A DNA stretch of 6,712 nucleotides, taken from assembly GCA_900555165.1 (NCBI GenBank), contig USKE01000126.1, forward strand, positions 1-6,712, in the 5' to 3' direction. Shown in pieces: positions 1 through 6,008 of this stretch. This DNA comes from an uncultured Porphyromonadaceae bacterium (GTDB lineage: Bacteria > Bacteroidota > Bacteroidia > Bacteroidales > Muribaculaceae). Under the pieces are notes generated by a model. That model did not search any database and was not told the DNA's origin. It saw nothing but the letters and a program-made list of their open reading frames with translations. Each line of letters starts with the position of its first letter. The stretch's first letter is position 1. A program made the translations under genes and the position numbers.

Positions 1-211
1 CCGCCGTGCCTGACGAAAGAGCCACCACACGGCGGTCAAGCGGGGATGATTCCCCATCCACATGGTTGACGAACCTTTCAAGGTCGGACTCGAAGGCATC
101 GACGTCGGGCCCCAGGGGCACAGCCCAGTCCTCGGCCATGGCTTTCTCGATAAATGACATTTCGCGCCCCGACATGTGGGGCTTGCAGAGCAATATGCGT
201 TCGCGTGACAT
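1..211 (-). CDS. DegT/DnrJ/EryC1/StrS-type sugar aminotransferase, N-terminal part (runs off left edge)
   Basis: The first 70 residues of a PLP-dependent aminotransferase are visible. They contain the family's usual opening: a short strand (ILLCKPHMSG), a helix (EMSFIEKAMAEDW), the PLGPDVDAFE segment and the start of the PLP-phosphate-binding motif (ALSSGTA, residues 64-70). Members such as WecE, PglE and PseC transfer an amino group to a 4- or 3-keto nucleotide sugar in the cytoplasm. The catalytic lysine and the substrate-specific part lie outside the window, so the exact sugar cannot be named. The ATG at 211 gives the normal N-terminus. It is preceded by an A-rich stretch rather than a Shine-Dalgarno sequence. 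The gene follows the WbuC-like cupin after a 39-bp gap with no obvious terminator, so it is probably the fourth gene of the same polysaccharide operon. Confidence 0.88.
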   Translation of the reverse strand, partial: MSRERILLCKPHMSGREMSFIEKAMAEDWAVPLGPDVDAFESDLERFVNHVDGESSPLDRRVVALSSGTA

Positions 212-250
212 ATAAGTCGGTTTTTGTGGATTGATGGCGGCGTGGCGCGG

Positions 251-640
251 TCAGGATAATATGTCGGCGCGGTCGAGCGGCCGGTATGGACCCGGTTTCA
301 CTTCAAGCAGTATGGTGGGCTCTATGACCTCCATCGAATGCCAGCTTCCCGGGTCGGTCTGGCATACGGTCACGCCGGCGGCAGGCCCCATGGCCACACG
401 GGCTGTCTCTTGGCCGTTGTCGTCATACGTCACCATGTCGGCACGCCCGCTGAGCACGGCGTATGTCTCGGCCACCGGGCGCCGGTGTATCGGTATCACC
501 GTGCCGGGCTGAAGGGCGTTGAACATCCTCTGCACCGGTTCGTCAAACGACTCATGCAGGTTGTGGTTCTGCCTGAGACGTGGCGATTCTGCGGCCTGCG
601 CGAGCAGCGCGCTGAAAAAACTGTCGTCAAAAATCTTCAT
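251..640 (-). CDS. wbuC: WbuC-like cupin-fold metalloprotein
   Basis: This 129-residue protein matches the WbuC family, small cupins found in O-antigen and other polysaccharide clusters whose biochemical role is not settled. Visible family features are the RQNHNLHESFDEPVQRMFNAL block (residues 23-43, the lead-in to the cupin), the PGTVIPIHR strand (45-53), Glu58, the GRADMVTYDDNG turn (65-76), W100-H101, and the C-terminal EVKPGPYRPL block (113-122). His52, Glu58 and His101 are plausible metal ligands. Arg54 sits where many relatives, as I recall them, have a second histidine. The start MKIFDDSFF at 640 was preferred over an ATG at 694, which would lie inside the upstream transferase gene. 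The gene starts 13 bp after that gene's stop and is bridged to it by a mini-ORF. Confidence 0.85.
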   Translation of the reverse strand: MKIFDDSFFSALLAQAAESPRLRQNHNLHESFDEPVQRMFNALQPGTVIPIHRRPVAETYAVLSGRADMVTYDDNGQETARVAMGPAAGVTVCQTDPGSWHSMEVIEPTILLEVKPGPYRPLDRADILS

Positions 641-657
641 AAGCCGGAAATCTTCAT
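637..657 (-). other. Six-codon mini-ORF bridging two genes by ATGA overlaps
   Basis: An ATG at 657-655 overlaps the TGA stop of the sugar-phosphate transferase (656-654). It opens a reading frame MKISGL whose TGA stop (639-637) overlaps the ATG of the WbuC-like gene (640-638). The mini-ORF and the cupin gene both begin with the same ten bases, ATGAAGATTT, 17 bp apart. This may pass terminating ribosomes from one cistron to the next, or may be the scar of a 17-bp duplication at an old start codon. Nothing shows that the peptide itself has a function. Confidence 0.35.
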
Positions 658-1652
658 TGAGCCGATGCCGCCTGCCGTGCCAGGTATTCGGCATGCAGAT
701 GGTAATATTTGCGTTTGAAAATCACGTATGCCGCAAGCAACAGCGCAATCACGCCGCAGAAATAGAGCCACCGGTTGCCCGGCCAGTATATCAGTCCGAA
801 TGATATTGCCAGCTGAAGAGCGCCGTAGAGCGCCGACACCGAACGGTGCGACCAATGCAGCTCATTTGCCAGGAGCTGATAGGCATGTTTGCGGTGCGGC
901 TTGAATATGTTCTCGTGCAGCATCATGCGGTGCACGATTGTGAGTATGGAGTCGGCACCGTAGACGGCGAAAAACAGCAGGTAGTAGAGTTGTCCGGTGG
1001 CCACGACCAGCGCTCCTACAAGGAAGAGCATGATGTAGGCTATCGACACCGAACCCACATCGCCGGCAAAACAGCGCGCCCGGTTGCGGAAGTTGTAGAA
1101 CAGGAACACCCCCACACCTATGCCCGAAAGCACAATCAGGTGCGGGTCGACGAATCCGAGCATGCGGTTCTCGACCCACACGGGCACCAGTATGGCCAAT
1201 GAGTACATGCCGGTGATGCCGTTTATGCCGTCCATGAAGTTGTAGGCGTTGACTATGCCGGTGGCGACGACCAGACCGATGATGACACCCCACCAGGGAA
1301 GATCTCCCGTCATGCCAAGCTGCCAGAACATCAGCGCCAGCGCAGCAAACTGCAGTAACGCCCGCAACCGGTTGGCGACCGAATGGATGTCGTCGATAAA
1401 ACTGATTACAGCAACAATGGTGAGTCCGGCCATAAAGAGCGGATAGCTGAAGTCGGATACCACGAAATACATAAGCGCCGCGATATAGAAAATCACGCCG
1501 CCCCCGCGCAGGGTCACACGCGAGTGCGATGAACGGGCATTCGGCTTGTCGACTATGCCGTAACGGCGCGCTATGGCGAAATATCCCTCTTCAAAAGCGA
1601 ACAGCAACGCTGCGGCCGCCGCATAGAACAGTATCGTCATCAGTGGGCTCAT
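654..1652 (-). CDS. Polyprenyl-phosphate sugar-1-phosphate transferase (WecA/WbpL/MraY superfamily, glycosyltransferase family 4)
   Basis: This 332-residue multi-pass membrane protein would transfer a HexNAc-1-phosphate from a UDP-sugar to undecaprenyl phosphate at the inner membrane, the first committed step of a surface glycan. The family motifs appear in order: DKPNARSSHSRVTLRGGG (residues 35-52), the Asp pair in FIDDIHS (87-88), NAYNFMDGINGI (135-146), GDVGS (197-201) and the cytoplasmic PHRKHAYQ loop (252-259). About ten hydrophobic helices lie between them. The length is normal for WbpL/WecA relatives. The HSRVTLRGGG form resembles WbpL/WbcO-type enzymes more than MraY, and the WbuC and epimerase neighbours also argue against a peptidoglycan role. 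The start at 1652 overlaps the upstream epimerase stop by four bases (ATGA), which points to translational coupling. The donor sugar cannot be read from the sequence. Confidence 0.92.
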   Translation of the reverse strand: MSPLMTILFYAAAAALLFAFEEGYFAIARRYGIVDKPNARSSHSRVTLRGGGVIFYIAALMYFVVSDFSYPLFMAGLTIVAVISFIDDIHSVANRLRALLQFAALALMFWQLGMTGDLPWWGVIIGLVVATGIVNAYNFMDGINGITGMYSLAILVPVWVENRMLGFVDPHLIVLSGIGVGVFLFYNFRNRARCFAGDVGSVSIAYIMLFLVGALVVATGQLYYLLFFAVYGADSILTIVHRMMLHENIFKPHRKHAYQLLANELHWSHRSVSALYGALQLAISFGLIYWPGNRWLYFCGVIALLLAAYVIFKRKYYHLHAEYLARQAASAQ

Positions 1653-2587
1653 CGGTCATTGAAACTCCTTATGGTTTTTAGAATGCCCTCTTCGGCCCTG
1701 ACCGGCATACGGTCTATGCCGAGTGCCTTCTTGATTTTGGCGTTAGAGACAACATAATTCTCGGTGAGCTTGTCGAGACGGAATGAATTCACCGGCAGAT
1801 GCAGGGCATCGCCCACACGGCACAGGCACCTGACCATTCCGGCAGGCAGACCCATGCGGCGGTAGGGCCGGCCGGTGGCACAGCATATCAGTTCTACCAG
1901 GCGGTTTGTAGAGAGAGCCTCGTCATCGGCCATATGGTATATGCCGGATTCCACAGGGCGTGTGAGCAGGCCGTCGATGACAAACGATAGATTGTCGACC
2001 GAGGTAAACGTGCGCCTGTTGTCGAACCGCGACAGCGGCCAGGGCATACCGGTCGATACAAGCTTGTAGAGCAGATTGAGGTTCCCCTTGTTGCCGGGGC
2101 CGTGTATCATACAGGGACGCAGGATAATGACCTTTCTGCCTGTGGCCGGATGGGCGAGGATATACTCCTCCGCCTTAATTTTGCTTTCTCCGTAAGGGCC
2201 GACCGGAGCGGGTATCACCTCTTCTGTAAGAACTCTATCAGAAAGCTTGTCGCATGCCGCCTTTACGGTACTGAAGAATATGAAACAGCCTGTCTCGGGA
2301 TGGCTTAGAAACCAGTCGTAGATCTTGACGGTCAGACCGGTGTTTATCTTGAAATATGCGTCGGCAGGGTCTTTCCCCGAGGTGTCGTGTGCTTTCCCGG
2401 CCAGATGGATTATGGCGTCTACCTGTGGTATAGTGTTGTTTTCTATGGCGTCCCAGCCGAATGTCCTGACCACACCATCGCGTTCGGGCGCCACGATGTC
2501 GAGCCCGTATATCTCATGCCTGTCTTTTAGTGCCTTCACCAGATTTGAGCCGACAAATCCGTGCACGCCGGTTATCAGTATCTTCAT
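1649..2587 (-). CDS. NAD-dependent epimerase/dehydratase (extended SDR), nucleotide-sugar type
   Basis: This 312-residue extended short-chain dehydrogenase/reductase has the NAD(P)-binding ITGVHGFVG motif (residues 5-13), Asp30 at the end of beta-2 in the cofactor-ribose position, IIHLAG (59-64), FFSTVKA (104-110) with the active-site Ser/Thr region, the catalytic pair Y132-x3-K136 in YGESK, and ILRPCMIHGPGNKGN (155-169). Family members epimerise, dehydrate or reduce UDP-linked sugars. Placement directly before a WbpL-type transferase suggests it makes that enzyme's donor, for example by 4-keto reduction as in UDP-FucNAc or UDP-QuiNAc synthesis, but this is inference. The start is the ATG at 2587, preceded by GCAGGA at a suitable distance. 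A longer frame from a TTG at 2602 would begin inside that site. It is the first gene of the polysaccharide run. Confidence 0.88.
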   Translation of the reverse strand: MKILITGVHGFVGSNLVKALKDRHEIYGLDIVAPERDGVVRTFGWDAIENNTIPQVDAIIHLAGKAHDTSGKDPADAYFKINTGLTVKIYDWFLSHPETGCFIFFSTVKAACDKLSDRVLTEEVIPAPVGPYGESKIKAEEYILAHPATGRKVIILRPCMIHGPGNKGNLNLLYKLVSTGMPWPLSRFDNRRTFTSVDNLSFVIDGLLTRPVESGIYHMADDEALSTNRLVELICCATGRPYRRMGLPAGMVRCLCRVGDALHLPVNSFRLDKLTENYVVSNAKIKKALGIDRMPVRAEEGILKTIRSFNDR

Positions 2588-2595
2588 TTTTGAAT

Positions 2596-2601
2596 CCTGC
2601 A
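2596..2601 (-). promoter_or_regulatory. Shine-Dalgarno-like site of the epimerase gene
   Basis: The minus strand reads GCAGGA, ending 8 bases before the ATG at 2587. It is the clearest purine-rich ribosome-binding site in the window and decides between the ATG at 2587 and the upstream in-frame TTG at 2602. Confidence 0.5.
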
Positions 2602-2607
2602 AATTTA
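2600..2607 (-). promoter_or_regulatory. Alternative -7 box TAAATTTG
   Basis: This is a second exact match to TAnnTTTG, immediately downstream of the 17-bp palindrome. Used as a promoter it would start transcription about 7 bases before the ATG and would consume the Shine-Dalgarno-like site, so it is less likely than the box at 2640-2647. No TTTG lies 19-21 bp upstream. Confidence 0.2.
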
Positions 2608-2610
2608 ATC

Positions 2611-2627
2611 AACTCTATAATAGAGTT
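2611..2627. repeat. Perfect 17-bp palindrome (AACTCTA-TAA-TAGAGTT)
   Basis: The two 7-bp arms are perfect reverse complements around a 3-bp centre. The palindrome sits between a promoter-like box and the first codon of the polysaccharide run, so it falls in the 5' leader if the box at 2640-2647 is used. It could be an operator for a dimeric regulator or a small RNA hairpin. No second copy was found in the window. Confidence 0.45.
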
Positions 2628-2639
2628 ATATTGCGCCCG

Positions 2640-2647
2640 CAAAATTA
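2640..2647 (-). promoter_or_regulatory. Candidate Bacteroidetes -7 box TAATTTTG for the polysaccharide operon
   Basis: The minus strand reads TAATTTTG, an exact match to the Bacteroidetes -7 consensus TAnnTTTG. It lies between the terminator hairpin of the upstream unit and the epimerase gene. Transcription would start near 2633, giving a leader of about 45 bases that contains the palindrome and the Shine-Dalgarno-like site. The -33 region is AT-rich but lacks a clean TTTG at the expected distance, so this rests mostly on position. Confidence 0.45.
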
Positions 2648-2669
2648 CAAAAAATATTGATAACATGAC

Positions 2670-2713
2670 GATAAAACGTCGCGTGCGGCTCGGAAAGGGA
2701 GCCGCATGCGACG
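2670..2713 (-). terminator. Rho-independent terminator after the LytTR gene
   Basis: On the minus strand, two 15-base arms (2713-2699 and 2691-2677) pair around a 7-base loop with a single A-C mismatch, and TTTTAT follows at once. Hairpin plus T-tract 85 bp past the LytTR stop fits the end of the barrel/LytTR transcript and separates it from the epimerase promoter. The T-tract is short. On the plus strand the odd pair would be G-U and no T-tract follows, so the minus orientation is preferred. Confidence 0.7.
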
Positions 2714-2798
2714 CGATAGGTAGTGCAGTGCTACCCGGAAAGAATAGGCTGTTGATCTGTGCTGTTTACGTTCTGTAAGTTACGTCGTGCAGTCTCCG

Positions 2799-3706
2799 TC
2801 AGGCGAGTGGGCTGCGGATGGCTGCGTGTAATTTCTTTTTCAGGGAGCGCGAGACCGGGGCGCAGTAGTCGTGGCGGAGGTGGATCACATTGGCCGAGAT
2901 GTCTGTCACATGTGTAAGGTTGACGATGTATGACCTGTGGGTCTGCATGAAGGTGTCGGGCGGCAGGCGCTCGACAAATGATTTCATTGAGGAACGGGTG
3001 ATGATTACTCCGTTGTCGGTATAGACTTTAAGATAGTTTTCCATCCCCTCGACCAGAATTATGTCGCCGGTGTCGATATTGTGGATTTTTCGCCCGGCTT
3101 TCAGTGTGATTTTTTCCGGGATTTCGACAGCCTCATTATTACCGTTGTCGGCAGGTATCTTACAGGCGGGTAATGGCCGGTCATGTGCGTTACAGGCGCC
3201 TTTGTCATTGTCGTGGCCATCAGGTGTGAGGTGGCAATACCGTATTTCATCAGAAATCTGTTCGTTTTTCAACCTGAGTTCCTCATATTTCCGTTCTATC
3301 AGGGTCGATTCGCAATAGGCATACAGCCATACTGTGATCAGTGCCACTATTACCACCGGCGCCTCAAGATCACCCATTGCGAAGGGCACATGGTCGGTGG
3401 TATATGACACGTAGTGCGATACAGCAATATGCCCACCACCGTTGCCGATGCCCACAATACCGGATACAGATATGCCGGTATCGCGGGGATGTTGCGTCGC
3501 ATGACGACTGCGGCCCACCGCGACATCATGTAGCACAGCAGATATGCGGCTCCCACGGCCATGGCCCCCTCCACCGCCATGAAGAGGAGGGAATGGTTGA
3601 GATAGTCGTCGCCGTTTACTATCCTAACGAGCATAAATGAGACAACCGCCAGTATCAGCGGCGTCATGCGGCCGAAAAATGAGCGTCGCCTGCCAGACAT
3701 TGTCAT
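2799..3706 (-). pseudogene. Membrane-anchored LytTR-family transcriptional regulator, interrupted by a frameshift
   Basis: Two overlapping frames together form one recognisable protein of about 302 residues. The first, from the ATG at 3706, encodes three hydrophobic segments (about residues 15-30, 39-61 and 79-97) and stops at 3350. The second, read to a stop at 2799, carries a fourth segment (APVVIVALITVWLYAYC), a charged coiled-coil-like stretch (ESTLIERKYEELRLKNEQI), a polar linker and a complete LytTR DNA-binding domain. That domain includes GDIILVEGMENYLKVY, the MQTHRSYIVNL motif and APVSRSLKKKL. The join needs a -1 shift, equivalent to one lost base, most likely within about 3395-3435. 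LytTR domains bind paired 9-bp boxes, and such boxes lie upstream of this operon. The gene starts 23 bp after the barrel gene's stop. It could be a real mutation, programmed frameshifting, an assembly error, or a split pair with the LytTR half restarting at an ATG at 3377. Confidence 0.8.
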
Positions 3707-3729
3707 ATTCAGATTGAAATATATCGTTA

Positions 3730-5910
3730 TTACTTATTGACGCGTTTTATCTCATCGATCATATCATTGCGCCGTGAGATTGTGCGCCGCATCATGCCGG
3801 TATTGAAACGCAGGGCGAATGATATGCCGATCAGGCGCATCACCTCATATTCACGCTCGGAAAGCCTGCCTTTGCGGCCGTTGAGCGAGATGACGGCCCG
3901 GCTGTGATTCGTGTTCAGAAGGTCGCGTACAAACAGGGTGAGGCTGCCGTTGCCCGACAGCACCGATTTCTGCACTCCCACACAGACCGATCCGGCAGAC
4001 CCGGCTACAGCCTGTCCGTAAACGGTCTGTCCGTGCCATTGCCCCGACAGTTCGGCTCCCCATCCTCCGGGCAGATGGAACAGGTTCCTGCAGTCAGCCA
4101 TAGGAGTAAGCCGCTGATTTGTACCGATGCCGAGCTCCGGGCCGAATCTGAATCTGTCGTAAAGCAATGTCGCGTTTACCGACAGATTCCACCAGCTGTT
4201 TAGACTCAGGTTTACGCCCGATATGGTGAGGGTGGCACGCAAATGGTCCGGCAGATTCTCGGGTGACACATACAGCACTCCGTCAGTGATTTCGCGGTAG
4301 CATTTCACGATCGCGCCTGTTTCACGGGTGGCTGAGAGTGATACCCGGAATCCTGAACCAGAAGTGTATACGGCCTGAAATGAGTCGGAGGCGGCCTCAC
4401 GCAGATTTATATTGCCTCCTACATGGGTGATGTCGTCAAAGATATAGACGAACGGATTCAGATCGGCATAACGGGGGCGTGTGATGCCCCGGGCGTAGCC
4501 GATCAGAGCGTTGCCTCGCTCACCGATGGCGAATCTGAGGGTAGTTTCGGGAAAAAGGCCGATCCGGCAGCGGCGATAGTCGGTGCCCGCCGATGCCTCG
4601 TTGCCTGAGAACACGCTTTTTACTGCAGTATGCTCCATTCTAAGCCCCGCCGACAGAGAGAGCGTGCCGCGAGTGAACGTGCCTTCGGCATAGAGGGCAT
4701 TGACTTGTTCGCGATATACGAAATCGGAACTCAGGTTGTTTTCAGCCTCTGTCTCCGAGGAATGTGTGCCGTCGGTGTATCTGCCACTGTTGTTTATGCG
4801 TAGGAAACTTGATCTCGCACCGGCCGAGAAACTGAATCTGTTGCCGGGCATATAAGTGAAGTCGACTGAGGCCACCACACCAGTTGCCGTGCCGTCCATC
4901 ACGCCGTAAAGCGACTCATCTCTGCTGTCAGACATATCCTGTGTCTCGTCACTTTTATAGCCGAACCAGTCTATGCCGAAGGTAATGTCGCCTTTCCGGT
5001 CAGGAAATTCATGTTTCAGCCAGGTGTTGCCGAAGATATTGCGCTGGCGGGTATCGGTGTGATTCCGGGTGTCACGTATGGTTGATTCCACGGTATTCCC
5101 GGTGTGCATCACCGCGTATTCGCCACGCTGAAACCGGTAGCCGTTTATAGAGACTCTGAACCGCCACCGGTCTGTGAGATCCATGTCGAATACCCAGGCG
5201 GCGTTATGCACGCGGTCATTGCGCCGGCGGTCATACGTCTGCCACAGCCCATCGTCGCTGTCAAGGTATGGCCGCATTGTAAACAGCTCTGACGGATTAT
5301 GGGCGCCGGTGAAAGAATATGTGAGCGACATCGACATTCGTCTGTTGCTGAAATCGGCAACCAGTGAGACAAAACCCTGCCGGGCTTTCCAGACCAGGCC
5401 ACTCCCGTTTACACCGAGCGTGAAACCGTTGTCGCGTTCATGTTTCAATTTTAAATTAATCGTGGCCGTAACCGAACCGGCCTCGTTTTTTGCCGACGGG
5501 GCTGTCATTATCTCAATCTGTTCCACGCCGGCAGCGGGGAGCGATTTCAGGTAGGCGATCAGGGCCTCGCCTTCAAGCACGCTTTTGCGGCCGTCTATGT
5601 TTACGGCAACTCCCTTTGCCCCGTACACGGTTACCGTTCCGTTGCTGTCGACCGCAACCCCCGGCAGTGACGTCACCGCATCGTATGCCGAAACGCCCGA
5701 GCCTGAGATTGTGGCACCGGGTAAATAGACTGTCTTATCGGGGGAGGCCATGACGTCAGGGCGCCGCGCGGCTATCACCACCTCGTCGAGTACGACGGCG
5801 GTATGGACGGAATCCGTAACAGTTGTTTCCGGAATGGAACCGGCGCGTGTCTGTGAATATGAAAATGCCGGGAACAGGATGAAAAGCAGGGGGGCTATGT
5901 TTTGTTTCAT
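3730..5910 (-). CDS. TonB-dependent outer-membrane beta-barrel protein (plug plus OMP_b-brl_3-like barrel)
   Basis: This 726-residue protein starts with a signal peptide (MKQNIAPLLFILFPAFSYSQ), followed by a TonB-box-like LDEVVIAARR (residues 41-50) and a plug domain (about 55-156). Plug landmarks are SLPGVAVDSNGTVTVYGAKGV, VNIDGRKS and VEQIEIMTAPSAKNEAG. The rest has alternating-residue beta strands typical of a large outer-membrane barrel, ending with the strand LIGISFALRF and a basic tail, as is common in OMP_b-brl_3 proteins. It lacks the N-terminal carboxypeptidase-regulatory-like domain that many relatives carry. No SusD partner is present, so a SusC-type glycan importer is unlikely. 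Its ligand is unknown. The ATG at 5910 fits the signal peptide; an upstream in-frame start at 5949 would put a stretch ahead of the signal sequence and lies inside the promoter. It is the first gene of an operon with the LytTR regulator. Confidence 0.9.
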   Translation of the reverse strand: MKQNIAPLLFILFPAFSYSQTRAGSIPETTVTDSVHTAVVLDEVVIAARRPDVMASPDKTVYLPGATISGSGVSAYDAVTSLPGVAVDSNGTVTVYGAKGVAVNIDGRKSVLEGEALIAYLKSLPAAGVEQIEIMTAPSAKNEAGSVTATINLKLKHERDNGFTLGVNGSGLVWKARQGFVSLVADFSNRRMSMSLTYSFTGAHNPSELFTMRPYLDSDDGLWQTYDRRRNDRVHNAAWVFDMDLTDRWRFRVSINGYRFQRGEYAVMHTGNTVESTIRDTRNHTDTRQRNIFGNTWLKHEFPDRKGDITFGIDWFGYKSDETQDMSDSRDESLYGVMDGTATGVVASVDFTYMPGNRFSFSAGARSSFLRINNSGRYTDGTHSSETEAENNLSSDFVYREQVNALYAEGTFTRGTLSLSAGLRMEHTAVKSVFSGNEASAGTDYRRCRIGLFPETTLRFAIGERGNALIGYARGITRPRYADLNPFVYIFDDITHVGGNINLREAASDSFQAVYTSGSGFRVSLSATRETGAIVKCYREITDGVLYVSPENLPDHLRATLTISGVNLSLNSWWNLSVNATLLYDRFRFGPELGIGTNQRLTPMADCRNLFHLPGGWGAELSGQWHGQTVYGQAVAGSAGSVCVGVQKSVLSGNGSLTLFVRDLLNTNHSRAVISLNGRKGRLSEREYEVMRLIGISFALRFNTGMMRRTISRRNDMIDEIKRVNK

Positions 5911-5915
5911 GGCGG

Positions 5916-5946
5916 CAAAGTTAACCGTACCCGCCATTGTGACAAA
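5916..5946 (-). promoter_or_regulatory. Bacteroidetes-type promoter of the barrel/LytTR operon
   Basis: The minus strand has TTTG (5946-5943), a 19-bp spacer and TAACTTTG (5923-5916). This matches the Bacteroidetes sigma-ABfr promoter pattern of a TTTG -33 box and a TAnnTTTG -7 box. The -7 box ends five bases before the ATG at 5910, so the predicted start of transcription falls at or next to the A of that ATG. Confidence 0.65.
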
Positions 5947-5955
5947 CAATTAGTG

Positions 5956-5985
5956 ACTAACGGTTACCGAAGTGGGATGAACGGT
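5956..5985 (-). promoter_or_regulatory. Tandem LytTR-box operator (two 9-bp direct repeats, 12-bp spacer)
   Basis: On the minus strand ACCGTTCAT (5985-5977) and ACCGTTAGT (5964-5956) are separated by 12 bp, so their starts are 21 bp apart, two helical turns. Both fit the published LytTR consensus [TA][AC][CA]GTTN[AG][TG] at all constrained positions, and the spacing equals that of known AgrA-type sites. They lie 9 bp upstream of the -33 box, about 50 and 71 bp before the predicted transcription start, a usual place for an activator. The operon's second gene encodes a LytTR protein. The repeats share GGTnACCGTT, so the region also shows an inverted repeat GGTTACCG...CGGTAACC (5962-5969, 5982-5989). 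Confidence 0.65.
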
Positions 5986-6008
5986 AACCTGCTGCCGCAC
6001 GACACACG

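Noticed and set aside
338..718. Plus-strand open frame of 126 residues
   Set aside because: It lies antisense to the WbuC-like gene and the end of the transferase, has a His/Arg/Gly-rich composition typical of antisense frames in GC-rich DNA, and matches no family.
846..1202. Plus-strand open frame of 118 residues
   Set aside because: It is antisense to the transferase gene, whose conserved motifs run straight through the same bases.
862..1293. Second minus-strand frame inside the transferase gene, rich in His and Arg
   Set aside because: It is an out-of-frame reading of the transferase; the motifs NAYNFMDGINGI and GDVGS belong to the other frame.
2611..2627. Palindrome as one end of an invertible capsule promoter
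   Set aside because: An invertible segment needs a pair of inverted repeats flanking the promoter. Only one self-contained palindrome is present and no recombinase gene is in the window.
2719..2735. Small inverted repeat GGTAG...CTACC downstream of the LytTR gene
   Set aside because: The arms are only 5 bp with a 7-base loop and no T-tract; the adjacent 15-bp hairpin at 2677-2713 is a much better terminator.
3730..5910. Barrel gene as a SusC-type nutrient importer
   Set aside because: No SusD-like lipoprotein follows, the carboxypeptidase-like N-terminal domain is absent, and the length is short for SusC proteins, which usually approach 1000 residues.
5962..5989. Inverted repeat GGTTACCG...CGGTAACC read as a terminator for the upstream unknown gene
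   Set aside because: The arms are only 8 bp, the loop is 12 bases and no T-tract follows on the minus strand. The symmetry is explained by the near-palindromic GGTnACC within the two direct LytTR boxes.
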